Source of the DNA: Macropodus opercularis
Taxonomy: Eukaryota; Chordata; Actinopteri; Anabantiformes; Osphronemidae
DNA: 64,000 nucleotides
Assembly: GCA_030770545.1 (NCBI GenBank)
Contig: CM061102.1
Coordinates: forward strand, 9,723,501 to 9,787,500
Reading direction: 5' to 3'
This document shows, piece by piece, positions 1-13,615 of the stretch (positions within the stretch are counted from its first letter, which is position 1; every line of letters starts with the position of its first letter). The notes below the pieces were generated by a model. The model was not told the origin of the DNA, did no database searches, and was given only the letters and a program-made list of their open reading frames with translations. A program made the position numbers and the translations under genes.

Positions 1-3000
1 AGCCACAAAGAACACAGCGGCAGCAATTTCCTCCTTCATGACTACACACACACACTTTCTAGACTCTAGTTAAATAACACAAACAAGACAAGACTCAAAG
101 CTGCACCGTTAAAACCAGTATAAAACGTGTAGGTTGATCCTACTGTTCCAGAAAAGGCAAAAATAAATAAAACAGACAAGAAAAAAAAACAGAAAGCAAA
201 GAACTCAAGCAAACATATTTGCTGCTGAAGCTCTAGAGAGAACTCAGCTGGGATTTCTAATGCTGATACACCAACAAATAACAAGGCCTAAACATCCACA
301 TGTATCTGTGCGTGACAGCAGCTTGTCCAGTCACTCCTGCTTTAGTTTCTCATGGGTTTAAGCACAGGTGGGTGAAAAGGCGACACACCTGAATGTGGTC
401 TGACTTGATGACTGCGTGTGGGAAATAGAGAGTTTGCATGTTTCTGTGTTGTACACTTTCCTTAGAAGCCACAAATTTGTGATTAGAAACCTTAATCCAT
501 GTGAACATATTTAAAGTAAAATCAGCCTTTCATAAAGAAATGGCATTAAATTAATTTTTAATTGAAATTAATTAATTGAAAAATCATGTTAATTGAATCT
601 ACTATGTCTCTACAGTATTTGTCTTCTGTTCTCTGATAATATTTTAATCAAACATCATTGTGGTCTGAGAATGTTTGGACAAAATTCACAAAATGAAATG
701 TGTCAGTCTCCAGAGCATAATTTAGTTTTTTGATTTGTCTGCTGGTTAGAGCCTAATTTACTGGAGCCTTACATTTCTGAATTAACACTTACATATATAG
801 CAAAACATTCTGAAATGTAGCTTTTGTATGTTTTTATATTTCAACGTCTTCTGAAAAATGAGACGTTGTCTCTGTAGGCTTTACATTAGACAGTAACATT
901 TTAAATAACGCACAAACATTTTGTTTTGGCTCTTAACGTCTACATGCACACACCAGTTACTGACTTGTAATAGATTTTTATTATTGTAGTTTCCTGTTCA
1001 TTTGTTTGAGCTGTATCAAAGCAGTAACTGTGAGTTGTTGCTGTGCTGTTCTGCAGTAGTGTCCAAGTGTTTCCTCACCAGTCGACCCTCAACCCCAGGT
1101 CGAGGACATTCCCGCCCCTGCAAGTGTTTGGGAAGCCATGAAGCTGTAGTGAGGTAGGATGGGGACCAGGATTGTCTGGCTGAAATACCCAATAACCTTT
1201 CAGGAAAAGTTAAGTCATTAGCCATAAAAAAGAAACAGATAGAAACCAGCACAGCTTATATTTTATTTGAGTGATCACTGAATTTAAATAAAGCCAATTC
1301 ACTCAGTCAGAGAAACTTTAAAAAGTACTTCAGTACCTGAAACCTTCACCATAGAAATTGATAAAGTAAACAAGTACAGAGGTTGTAGACATCAATTATA
1401 TGAGCTGAGCAGAGTGCACAAGCTCTGGAGAAGTGATGAGATCATTAAGACGTCTGTCACATTGGTACACAATCTGTGGGTGAACGGTGTTCACAACGAT
1501 GACACTTTGACTGAATTGTAGCATCTGACCAATGACAGTTTGCAGATCTCACAACTTTGGCCTTTAACATTATTATTAGTGAACATTCAAAATAAATTTT
1601 CACCCAGTCTGGTTTTTACATAAAGTTTTTTATGATCAAAACAAATTGGAAACAATTTTGCAAAGGAAAAGACCATGTCCTCAGAGAGAGTGAATATTTT
1701 GTGAAATATTGTATAAATGTATGACAGTGGTTAAATAGAATAGCATCAAAGTAACATAAACCACAATATACTGAAAAAGACTTAACTAAAAAATCTTTCC
1801 CTTAATTACAGCATCTCCTTCATAAACGAGGGAAATAATTACCTACATTTAAACAAAAACAAACAATCAAAGCAAATTTCCACACATACGTTTCTACATA
1901 AAAAGATATTTTAAATAGGTTTTTACATCATGGGAGCTCTAGTAACACAGAGCAATGCTGTGTCACCTTTTCCTGGGGTGTGATTATTTTAGAGCAGCAA
2001 ACATTCAAACAAAACCACTCAACAACTTAAGCTGTGTGCTTTATCAACACAACATATCAGAGAAGGAGCGCAGACAAAAGAAGAAAACACCAGTGAGTTG
2101 CCCTTGAGTAAATGTTATTCTATCAACCTTTCAAAGCCAAGGGCATCAACGTCCTGTTGATGCTCAAAGCTACTATTATCTAATAGGTGATGGAAAACCA
2201 GAGGCTCTTTTTCAATGGATTATGAAAACTATCAGTGTTTATTGTGGGGTAACCACTGACTAAATATTTCATATATTTTTATGACTTAAATTAATTAAAC
2301 TAAATGAATAAAAATGAATATTGTTTGCTTAGTCTAGACACAAACGATGTGTAACATTAACCTGCGGTTGTGAAACTGCTTCCTAGCTGTAAAACATGTT
2401 AAAGCACACAAACCCAACCTATTGTAGGCAGTTTGTGGTTTTGGACTTTGGAGGAGCTCGCATTTGGTAAAATAGATCAGATTCAAATAAATCTTTAAAA
2501 TGAAAACATGGCAGCTTGAGCATTAAACACTTTTATAAAGAAATCAAAGCAGGAATGGAAAGCAGCAGAACTGAATAGTGATTGACCGAACACAGAATAT
2601 TATAAATAAATCACTGTAAGGCATCAACTTAAAAAGCAAAAGTAATCATTTCAAATACATATAACTCAACATAAGCTTAAAAATGAGACATTTTCAAACA
2701 TATAGTTTTACAATCTATTTCTACAAATTACATCTTACACAACACACAAGTTAAACTACAGGACATTCAAGTGAAAACTGAAAGAAAAAAAACCTTTGGA
2801 CATTTTAAAGGCTGGACAGTTAAATTAAACACAAGTGAAAACAAACTGCTGATGTAACAGTGAAGACGAGGACATACCCCCACTTTCTTTTAAACAAGAA
2901 CAGGACGAGCTGATTTATTTACTCTCCTTGTTTTATCTGAAGCACAAGGAGAAAAGGCTACAAACTTTCACATGTGGGAAGTTAGAACTTTTTGGCATGT

Positions 3001-5351
3001 TTGCTGATTACAAGAAATGGCAGTTAATGTTCTGTCTCATATCAATTAGCAGAAAACCTCTAAAAAGTCTTTCATCTTTCCAGCAACACGCAAATTATTT
3101 CTGTATTTTAAAACATGTTTGGTTGTTTCCATATGCAGTAGGTTGAACAGTGTACGGATGTATCAGTATGTTCTGTATAATTGTCTTCATATTATATTAT
3201 TACTATAAGTAACACTGGGCTCAGTGTCACCTGGGACTGAGAGCATAACTTACGGTTACTTATCAAGAAAAATAAAAACACTGACAGATGAAGAGGGCTG
3301 GCAGTGGTTGATATTTTGATTTTGCGCTGTGCTCTACGACTAAATGAAAAACAGTTCATGGACGGTTTCAGTGGCTCAGAAAAGCATGAGGACCGAGGTA
3401 ACAGAACACATCTCCTAAACAAGCAAAAATCTACCGAACCTCTTTAAGCACAATCTGAGAATCTAAACCAACAATGTGATCAAAGCATAAGGCTGTAACA
3501 GTACAACCCTTCCAGGAGAAGCCAGAATCACATTAGAAACACCTGACACACATTTTACAAAAAGCTGTTCTCAAGCATCAAACAAGTAAAACGTAAAACA
3601 AGTCTCAAGTTGCCTCTAAGTCAGTTCAACTCTTCAGGCCTAATAAAAGGTTGAATGAAGTCTGACACTGTATTCTACCTGTGAGGTGCCACACAAACCA
3701 AAAGCTCGAGTACCTTGGAAGTGTTCATCTGCTTTGGTGAATACAAAGAATTATATTAGTTCTAATTACAACAGAGATTACTTTTAGATTGGAAACACTT
3801 GTTCTCATATTGAATTCCTTAGAGTGAATCAATACAAAAATGGCGTTTGTGAAATTTCTCAGTATGATTAACATAGCGCCAAATTGGATTACAATCTGTC
3901 AGCAACAGCAACAGCTACAGCAGTTTCCATGCTCAATGTGCAACTGTGCACTGTCACAGCATTAAAAAGAACTTGTCACAAGATACTTTTAGAACAATGG
4001 TTGAATGACAAGTTACAGAAAACCTGCTGCTAAAAAGAGAATCTTTAGACCGAAAACCTGCTGTGATCTGGCTAGAAATGTGTTCACTTTCAAACGGATC
4101 GAATGTACTGAGAATAAGATAATAATTGACAAAAAAATGTTTGGTCACACGTGATGGCTAAGTTATTCTGCTGTGTTGTGAGGCAAATAATAATTTGTTG
4201 TAATTATGTTTTAAGGAATATTTAAGAAATAAATTGGGTCTGTTTCATACTGATTTTAGAGAAACATGTCATTGTATTCACAGCACTCTATTTATGTGGC
4301 CTTTCTCATGCTCCAGACATCTGCAAGTTTTTACAGGAGCTGCAGAGTAGCTCCAATAAACGAAACCTAGAAACATTTGGCATAAAGAACTACTTTTCCA
4401 GCAACACTAGCTGCCTCCTTCCCACCACGAGAAACAAAGAACAAACTAAGCTACAGAATAAAACAGCACAAGGCATCTTATGTACATGTGAACATGCTGA
4501 AGAATAAACACATGCACATTGACCACATGTGAGAGTTTGTACAGTACTGGATCATTGTGACAGAAAAAAAACTCTTACAGAATAAAACTGCATTGTAAAA
4601 TGCTTTTGTGACACAGGTTTTAGTCATTGTACCAAGACTAAAATCGCAATATGTGGTGGGGTATCATTTTCAATACAAATCCTAACTCACTTTTTCCACA
4701 CTGTTCTGTAAAGAACACAGCGTTGTTTGTTCTCAGTATAACTACAGTGCAGTAACAGTCACTTTGTCTTTTGTACCATTCATCCATGCAATTCCTCAAC
4801 ATGTTTGTTGACATATTTCATGCAGTGAATTTTCCCCTAAATTAGGAGGTTCCCACACATCAATTCTTCTGAAATTTCAACGTTCACAAAGTGCTTATTC
4901 GTAACAACGCAGAGGCTCACTAGTGATTTCATTCACCACCCTTTTCAAACCAAACATTCATAAACGTTGTCGTGACTTGAGTTTCCACTCACCCCATCCA
5001 CAGCGGCAAACTCCATCTTTCTCAGCTTGACTTAAAACAAATTAATAAATAATAATTACCAACTTCATATACAACCAAACAATCAGCTGCCTGGGGAGTG
5101 TTGAAGGTGACTGAGAGTGGGAGCAATCATCAAAACAACGGTTCTTACAACTGTGTCGAAATAGAAGTAGGGGCAATAGAAAATAAAAATAAAAACGCAA
5201 TTTGGATAATCATGAGTAGATGTCACCGTGTGCAGTACTGTTGGTGTGGATTTAGAGGAGACTGATTATACTGGTCAAAACAGGTCGTGCTCACATCCCA
5301 CTTATCCCCACACAGTCTAGTAAACCGCTGAGGTCCGGTTGTCTGCTCCTG
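1..5351. other. Non-coding stretch, likely 3' UTR of slc25a14 plus intergenic DNA
   Basis: I see no exon-like open frame with splice sites or family resemblance in these 5.3 kb. Short frames are scattered on both strands but none exceeds about 80 codons without interruption by AT-rich sequence. The part next to 5352 should contain the 3' untranslated region of slc25a14, which is read on the minus strand. A short (CA) run lies at about 45-57. No transposon ends or long repeats were recognised. Confidence 0.6.
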
Positions 5352-8300
5352 TTAAAATGGGAGCTTCTTCAGCTGCTCAAAGGTGATGAAAAACTGAAGA
5401 GTACATTAAGGAACATTTTACGATTCAAATCACAATTTTTTAACTGGAGCTGCTCTGCAGAAAAATAGAAAAATTATTAGGAAATTACTGCAGTTCTTTG
5501 TACAGGTAGATGCCATTGTCAGCAACTACATCGTAAGAGTTTTCTTGACAGGCTGCTCTATGCAGTAAAAATTATAAAGCAAACTTCATTTTAACATCTA
5601 CCTCCAGGTGTTTCTGAAATGATTTTAAAAACCAGAGCAGATCAGAAGGCTGTCTCTGTTTTTCCCCCACAAATGAGGAAACTCTGGATGTTTTAAAGGA
5701 TACAATGATGTTCCAAGGCCCCAGTCGCAGCCAATTAGGCCAGAATCCCTTATAGAGTGCAAAAAACCCCTCATTCTTCCAAGTCTGCATCACTCCGTCC
5801 AGTGTTCCTTTGTATAAGGGGTTTCCTGACAGAACTCGCTGATTCATCATACGGGTCCGGACCACGTCTACCGGGTTGGAGGCCAGCGCCCCCGCTAAGC
5901 CACATGTGAAACTTGAACTGCAGACAAATGAAAATCTTAATAGACCACTGCAGAGATGTAAACCATTCACTGAATATGAAATGTAAGGTGCTGAAACAAA
6001 CTAAAAGCACTTGCCATATGAAATCTGATAAATGCAACTTACCTTAATATATGTAAATATATTTAATTTCATCAGTAAAGTACTACTTTACTTTGCTACT
6101 ATCACACCTGAAATAATACATTAGGGAACAAATAAACATACATGAAATGTGTCAGAATAGTGTCTCCCATGACGCCAGAGCGAAGGAGGTGCTTCTTTGT
6201 TATGTCGTAGACAGGAAGTTCCACCCCAACAACAATGGCTGCTCGCTGTGCTGTAGGAATGACACCCTGTGGACCAGATAAAGAAAATAAGAGTTATTAA
6301 GGCTGCTTGTAAAGTTTGATTTAAGATTTGAGTTTAACAAATGTTCAGAATGAAGGGAGATAAACAGAAGTCTTTAATTATCACAGTTTGAGCCATGTAG
6401 GTGTCTGATAGAAAGCAGTTAAACCGACGGACATATTAAGCAGCTTTTATTGTAATGAATTGGGCACCATCTTCAGGCTTAATCCAAAACTCACTCTCCA
6501 CAGCCCCCTGGTTCCCTCTGTCTGGTAGATGTTAATGAAGTTGGACATCATGCTGCCTTGGAGCAGGCTGCCCTGAGCCTGCATTCTGATCTGAAACCAA
6601 AACAAAAACAAGAAAGGTAACACTTAATTGTCTCACAGGGAAAACACAGCACTTCATACTGTGTCACACTGGTATTTGTTCGGGTCATAAAAATACTTTA
6701 AATTATTAAGTGATTAATTATTAGATGTCAATATTTACATGCAACATCATTGATTCTAAATCATTAATTATTACTATATAATTAAAGTTATTCCAGAATT
6801 GAAAGGCTTCTTTTTTCCTATAATCCCATCAGGAACAAGAACAGCTTCGATAAATAAACTGACTACAATCAAAAGTATAATTTAAAAAATATATATAATT
6901 ATCCTATTGTTAACTAGTAACAATAAACTATTTATCATAAATTATTATAAATCCTTTTCAGCTTGTGTTGACGTTTCTATTTATATTGCGGGACAGATGT
7001 TATAAATAAGTAGAAGGTGATATAAGTATTTGAATCAGCTTCACCTTGAGGACATCAGTAGGGTTGGCAAGAGAGGACGATAGGACACCAGACACAACAC
7101 CACAGAACACATTGATGACCATGGTCTCATCTGTCCAGGAAAAAAAAACAGAAAGGTTGCTGTTTATTTACACTCAGTGTTAAAAGCACATAGAATACCA
7201 GTAAATGCCTACATGTACATTTTCTATGCACAAGAAGGGATGGAGGGATAATATATATTCCCAGATATCATAACATTAATCATGCATGATGTCCACTTCT
7301 AGACGTTGTCACTTTCAACACACTACTAGTCCTTGTTTGGGCAAAATAATGGAGTCATCATTATTCAGCAGTATGTTTTAGAGAGAGAGATGGAGAGCTT
7401 ATGATGCCAAAAGACAGTCAGGAAAGAAGGTATTTTACACAGATTATTATTTTCATAAAAGACCTGATTGACAGACTGACATTAATTATCTTTACTATTA
7501 CTTTACACAAGTACTTAACTACTATGTCCTCACGGTCAACAATCATCATCAGTGACATATGTAATGAACGCTATCAGCATACACATACTCTCAATAAAAG
7601 CTAAATAGAGCTGATAGAACTTTAAACAAGGCCACAGTCTTATTCTCATTATGAGTCAAACTCCACCCACCTAGCACTGCAAGCGGACCAAATTGTGCAT
7701 AAAAGAATTATTTTATTACTGCACACTGGTAAGAAATGACCAAGAACAAGTGTTAAGAGTTTTCCAGGGTTAGAAAGTGGTGGATCTCATTACTAGTCAC
7801 CCAGTATGGTGTCTAGAGTGGAGGAAGAAGCAAAAGGAGGAGGAGACAAAATAATAATAGTTACAGTGATCCTTGATCAAACTGTTAAAGTGGGTCCCTC
7901 GCACCTCTCATTTTTTGGGCAGGGGAATGGGCCTTCGATCCCCACCACAACCTCAGGGCAAAACCAAGCCTGTATCAAAACAAGCATTTAAGACACCATG
8001 GCAGCAAAGGGCAGGCAGACTGAAAAGGCAAATAATCAGGAGGTGCTTTGTATTTTGGCAAATTCTTCAACAGCATTAGTCTGTTATTTTCACCCACACA
8101 ATCACTTCTGTTCTCCTACTTTGATCTGTTCTATTATTCATATTATCTAGCTTACGTACATGAATATTATACATTGACATGATTAAATATTCATTGCAAA
8201 GTGTTGACAGGAATAGCGGAGTGAATAGGAAAAAGCAAACTTAAGAGAAAGAAAACAAAGACGGGATGATCCTGAGCTGAGGGAGTAAATGTTAGTATCA

Positions 8301-10989
8301 AGTAAGAGAGGCAATAAGGAAAACCTATGGCCACAAACTCCCTGAGTCCAGAGCTGTGCTGGCGCCAGCTAATTGTTGATAAATGTAGAGCAAACATATT
8401 TTTCGCTGATAACTCAAGAGGTTCTTTTGTCTGTCAACACAAAGGATGATTATTCGAGTCTACTTTATTTTTTATTATATCTTTCAATTATGGTGTACGC
8501 TTGGGTTGTTGTGTACAAATTATAATATGCAAGAAAACACAACAACATATAAAAGGTTTCACCACAGATGTACCTTAGTCTCTTCAGACTTTATAACATA
8601 ACTGTGCAAACAAACAATTTTGTGTGGAGGGGCATCTTCTGTGCTTCTGGTTGCTGCACTAGTTCTGTTCTGCACTGACACCATGGTACAGCTTTTCAGT
8701 TTCAACAGTGTGAGATCTCAAGGCACGGAATTTTGTCACATCACTGTGAACTACTCCTCAATCCTAAATAGTCCTCAATCAAATGGCAATTAATGAATGT
8801 GTTGATTAACAAAATAATTAGTGAATAAATAAAGTGTTCAAGTTGTTATTGTGTCAATCAGTTCAAACCTGAACAAAGCACAAAACCTTAGTATTTGACA
8901 AGCTAAAACCAGACACCAACATTAAAACAAAAACCAATACTGTGCCTCACACTAAAACATATTCGATAAGCGAGTGAGAGCTTTTAGCTTCCGAACGTGT
9001 GTAGCCTAGCTCTCCTTTCTTCTTTGTCTCTTATTTGGCTTGCAAATTAGTGCTTACAGGCAGGTTAACACAGGTTGCCACAGCATACCCAACCCCTTAC
9101 TTGAGGGAGCAGACTGCAAGTGGAGTCTATTCTACAGAAACAACCCACTAAGAAAGCATTTGTTTATGCAGAGTGCCCAGATACACAAAGAGCAAAGCAC
9201 GGATGCGAGGTGCTTCTAGTGCTTGGACTGATGAAGTATGACTACATTTTATACACAATGCCACTCACTGGCAGTGTTGCTAAATTAGGTGTTTAAACCA
9301 GCAACTGAGCTGATTATCTTTTAATGTTTTTCCTGATTAACATCTTATAGTGATTAACATAGTATAGTAAAAAAAGAAGTTTCTGCAAAACTAAATGAAG
9401 GCAGAGCTTAGAAAGGTAGAACACAAAATAATGGAAATGCAAATCGTGTCACCAACCTTCTGGATGACTGACAAACAGCCTCTTCAGAGAGTTGTAGGTT
9501 CCTATTTTAATAGTCCCATAAGATGCTTGTCTCAAAAGAGCAGGTGAAATCCTTAAAGAACAGAAAAAACAAGTTTAACCTTGGCTTTCTGGGAAGGTGT
9601 TTATTATTAACTTTCCTCACCCAGTTTGACTGTTACAGCCAGAATTCCTGCTTCTCGTGTCTTACTCTTCCAGTTTTCAAAAGTCAAAAGTGCAATATAT
9701 TTCCTATTCAACTAGATTAGATTAGATTTCAACCATGTACAAAATTTGGCTAGTGTCTGTGCAAAGCTGCACACTATGCTGAACACATGCTGTGTCTAAC
9801 AGCATGGAGCAGAAATATGTTGCGAGAAAAGGTAATTAAATATACTTAACTTACTGGGGTAAATCAAATTAAATCTGGTGTGATATTGAAAAACAGGCAG
9901 TGGCCAAATTGTGGATATTCAGTGAATATGTTGTGCAGAGCCTTAAAAGGCTGTTACCCAGAATAAAGTGCCCGGATTCCCTCTTCTTTGCCAATCCTGA
10001 AGAGGGCATGAAACATGCCTCTGTAGCGCACCTCTGTGTACTGGGACTGACCCTGGACCTGAAGCCGGGTCTTGGTTAAGTCAATGGGAAATGTACCTAA
10101 GGATGAATAAAATAGTATTAAATAGTAACACAAAAACAAGTGAATTTTTAAAATGATGGTATTAGAGCCACAAATGCTTGTGTATGAACCAGTTGCAGAA
10201 ATATTAGAAAATAGACCTTCAATTTGTTATGGGGTATATGGGGTATGGGGCAACATTAGCAATTTAAACAGTAAACAACAATAAAACATTTGCAAAAGTG
10301 AAGATGTCTGAATTATTTCTAAAGCAGATTTACTGTGCATATGTGGTAAGAACACGAGGAAATTGATAAGCTTATAAAACTGACAAATAAGGTGGGTAGC
10401 AACAGAATTGCTTAGATAATTGTTTGAAGCAGCTGAATTAACTATAAAATGTTAGAAAAAACAAATGCCTTACAATTCAATGCTGCCTTAATGTGACGTG
10501 AAAGATACACACACGTTCTATAAAATCCCCAAACCCCAACTCAACTCTAACTTTATAAACTATATTTACTTGCAGTTGCAGGACAATCCATAAACCGTGC
10601 AGCATAAAGCTTTGATGTGTGTTCAGCTGGATGCATCAATCCCTTTCTATGCTACCATCACCCCCAGATGCAGGTGCAGCATTTTACTTCTTTGAATTCA
10701 AATGACACCGGTAGGACGCTTTGATTTGATCATATCATAATTTTTAGTACAATATCGATGACACACACATGCAAAAACAGCGTCTGCAGGTTGTGGTGCA
10801 TCACGTACCGAATTCTGCGACAATCGAGGCCATCCCTCCGTAGATGAACGGCTTCCAGTTCAAGTTAGACATCTCCGCGGCGGCGGCGGCTTCCACCTGC
10901 TGCAGCCCCGCTAAAACCAAGAGCAGGCCGGCCAGACAGAGGTCAACACAGTGCTGCAACTTCAGACAATACAACATGTCGACAAGCAT
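5352..10989 (-). CDS. slc25a14: Mitochondrial solute carrier SLC25A14 (UCP5/BMCP1-type)
   Basis: Inner-membrane carrier of the SLC25 family, in the brain uncoupling-protein-like branch (SLC25A14/SLC25A30). Exons on the minus strand: 10809-10989, 9958-10096, 9457-9551, 7045-7130, 6495-6590, 6142-6266, 5704-5917 and 5352-5393. All have GT-AG borders, and together they make 978 bases, or 325 aa, equal to the length I recall for human SLC25A14. The three carrier signatures are visible: PIDLTKTRLQ, PTDVLKIRMQ and PVDVVRTRMM, each at the end of an odd-numbered helix. The C-terminus reads FEQLKKLPF. The first Met (10989) adds a hydrophobic, Ala-rich extension of about 39 residues before the conserved MSNLNWKPF; human SLC25A14 also has an N-terminal extension, so I keep this start, although the internal Met is possible. 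The gpr119 neighbour favours SLC25A14 over SLC25A30. The transported substrate is not settled by sequence. Confidence 0.93.
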
Positions 10990-11496
10990 TGAGCCCTAAC
11001 GATGGAACAGATCAACGAGGCTTCTCAGCATCAGCATCCCAGCGTACTGCGCCGGAAAGAGACACCGCTGTGTTGAACACCGCCAACAGAGCCGTCGTAT
11101 TAGTTGTGTGGTTGCTTATTCGCTGTGACGTCCTTCAATCAAATTATGAAGCGATTCAATTGGCTGTTGTGCCGGCCAAACCACGAATAACCGTTCGGGG
11201 ACAGTAACAATGTTACCGGGAAATTAAGTTATTTATTATCGTAGGCGCTATTTATGTTGTCAGAACACACGACACCTAATTAACGAATACCTTCCTGCTG
11301 TACAATTATAAGAATATTAAACCGTGTTTATATTGTTATATTATCCTATAAGATCATACCAACTGGTTGGAACAGTTAGCTCGGAGCAGGTGGCTATAGC
11401 TAGGCTAACAGCTAATAAGCTAACACTTGTGGAAATTAGTAGCCCGCTACTCTTCGAGGTTACGCATTATCAACTAGTTACCGTTACATGCAGCCG

Positions 11497-11504
11497 TGAC
11501 GTCA
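11497..11504. promoter_or_regulatory. Full palindromic CRE-like site upstream of slc25a14
   Basis: TGACGTCA, the full consensus for CREB/ATF binding, lies about 0.5 kb upstream of the slc25a14 start codon in DNA richer in CpG than its surroundings. That it controls slc25a14 is inference from position only. Confidence 0.4.
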
Positions 11505-12432
11505 CGTTTCTGTGGTTTCGGTAAAATCCGCGCACTGCTATTTCGCTCGGTTTTCCATGTCTTAATACGAACGCGTGTCTTGACTTTGGCAAAGTGCACG
11601 CAGAAAACTTCTCGCCTGCTGCTAGCCTGCTATTTTAGCCAACGTCAATGTGGACACAACATAACGGATAGAAACAGGATGTTCGGCAATACTTTCAAAA
11701 TAATCTACCTATGATCGGTCGTCCCAGTTCATTATTTACAAGCGTAAACACAAGAATGACTTGTAGAGTAGTAACACTCACCCCCCTACAATAAAAAAAG
11801 GAAACAGTGGACATAGACTAAAATAACCTCATGGCCCCACCTGATGGTGACTGATAAACAGAAAAAGCAGAATTCTTTCAGAACATGAACTTGGCTTTAT
11901 TATAGTGAAACTCTACATTACATTCAAATAAAAAAGACTGTCTGAGAGTCTGCTGAAACACCTGCACTCAGTTACTCGCTTTATTCGAGCCATTTTGGAT
12001 CAGGTCTGATTTGTCTCAGATCATGGATTTGTGTCACAAAGCAGCTCTGCATGATTTACTGATATGTAGCAGCAAATGAAGAACAAACTATCCAGTGCAG
12101 GTATTTCAACCAGCAGCTTCGCTGTTGCAAGCTCTTTGTCTCTATTCTTTTTAGTCTTAAGTGTGTACAATAGACAGAAGAGCTGCCAAGTTCATAGTTT
12201 ACAAAGTCGTTGGGGGCTGTTTTTCACCTCTGTCTTCACACTGCAAATACTGTATGTACAATGTCAACCTTCATAAGTAAACACTCAGTCATTCAAATAT
12301 ATCAGTGCAGGAGGTCAGACAGCACTGACTTGAGGTATAACTACAGTATGACAGTGGAGTGACACCATTCTTCTTTGTCTCTTTCTTCTCTTTATCTGTA
12401 AGTGGCAGTGCACTACTAGGAGGCATGTTTGA

Positions 12433-12685
12433 TCACAGAGTAGTGCGCAGCAGTCGAATGACACGCTGGTAAAGCTGCTGGACGACCGACACCAGATTCC
12501 TGCGAGAGGCCAATGCAGGTAAGAGTGAGAGTAACGTAAAGCCTAAAGGTTCAATATATGAACGCGCAGACTCACCGAGCTCTGACAGAGAAGCAGTTGT
12601 TGCGGTTTGGGTGAAGACAGACGAGCGAAGCAACGCAGTAAACACAGCACAACAACATGGACAGCAGTCGTCTCTTCAAGGACAT
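12433..12685 (-). CDS. Candidate two-exon small secreted or membrane peptide (unidentified)
   Basis: I do not recognise this gene. On the minus strand an ATG at 12685 opens a frame to 12576, followed by a canonical donor (CG|GTGAGT). A 76-base intron ends in CTCTCGCAG, and exon 12433-12499 continues in frame to TGA. The joined product is 58 aa: basic MSLKRR, then a hydrophobic run (LLSMLLCCVYCVASLVCL) like a signal peptide or anchor, then a Cys- and Asn-containing stretch and a basic amphipathic tail ending LLRTTL. Without splicing, a different 70-codon frame starting at 12645 reads through the intron and shares the same tail. The frame also stays open upstream of the ATG to a possible acceptor, so more 5' exons may exist. 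Support is limited to splice-site quality and frame closure. Confidence 0.3.
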
Positions 12686-13437
12686 CTTCAGTCTGACAGA
12701 ATCATAAAAGCAGTCTGTCACTTTCACTGATTTCACCTTTACAACCGCGGATGCATGAGCTGGAAAAGTACACTGATGTTTTCAAACCCACCTTGCAGCT
12801 GTGGTGGGGACAAAGACAAAAGGAACAGAGAAAAGACAAGTGTTGTTAATGTACTCATACAATTACATGTAGGTTATACTTTACAGACCACATCCCTCAG
12901 TTTAATATTACATTTAAAGTGAATTGTTTTTCTGAGAGGGAGCATCTGACACAATACATTTGATGTTCAATCAATCTTATTAGCTGGCTAGGAAGCTATG
13001 GTTCTGTTTTTAATTCACCTTTTGTGATGAAGTTAACACGAGGTCACGTTATAAAATCACATTAACACAGCACATGACACAATGACACTGGACCTGACTA
13101 TTTGTATCTATTCCATTCTTTAAAATTAGATCTTAATACTTGTTATTGCAGCTGAGTTTATTTTATTATTTTCAATTTCAACAGTACGTACACTAGAAAT
13201 TTTTGAAACTTGTCATCATTCTCACTCACATGACATCTTTAACATGCTTAAAACTGAATTAAGTTTGTTTAAGTGAGACAATATGCTACGTTATAAAGCA
13301 AAACATTTGAGTTTAAGTCTTGTTTTAGGGGCAACAGCAAGAACTCAGACACAGCTCTAACTCTGCAGCAGACGTCATTAACATCACCTTAACAATCCTG
13401 GCCAGAAGAACTGATTCCCAAGCTGTTTCTTGGTGAT

Positions 13438-13615
13438 TTAAAACTGGTTGATGTCGCGCTTGTCAAAACACTCAGAAGCTCCTTCAAACCAAATTCCAGG
13501 TCCAGTTACAAGGATCTGTCCCAGCTGGCGGAGGATGGCAGTAGATCTAGGTTCCCTGGGTGCTGCCGGGGCCTGCACACAATTACTGCTGACCCACGCG
13601 TTTTGGTGAAAGGTC
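13438..13615 (-). other. Exon-like open segment ending in a stop, unidentified
   Basis: A minus-strand segment preceded by a pyrimidine tract and CTTTCAG stays open for 58 codons and ends with TAA at 13438-13440. Its residues look protein-like (for example ILRQLGQILVTGPG and IWFEGASECF), but I cannot assign a family. It has no ATG, so it would need an upstream exon, and I found no partner exon. The opposite strand is also open over part of the segment, which weakens the case. It could be a terminal exon, a pseudogene fragment or chance. Confidence 0.2.

Noticed and set aside
1016..1252. 78-codon minus-strand frame in the left flank
   Set aside because: No family resemblance, no splice signals, and a composition like surrounding non-coding DNA.
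12433..12645. Unspliced 70-codon reading of the candidate small gene
   Set aside because: It reads through good splice sites and lacks the hydrophobic leader that the spliced frame provides; kept only as an alternative in the feature entry.
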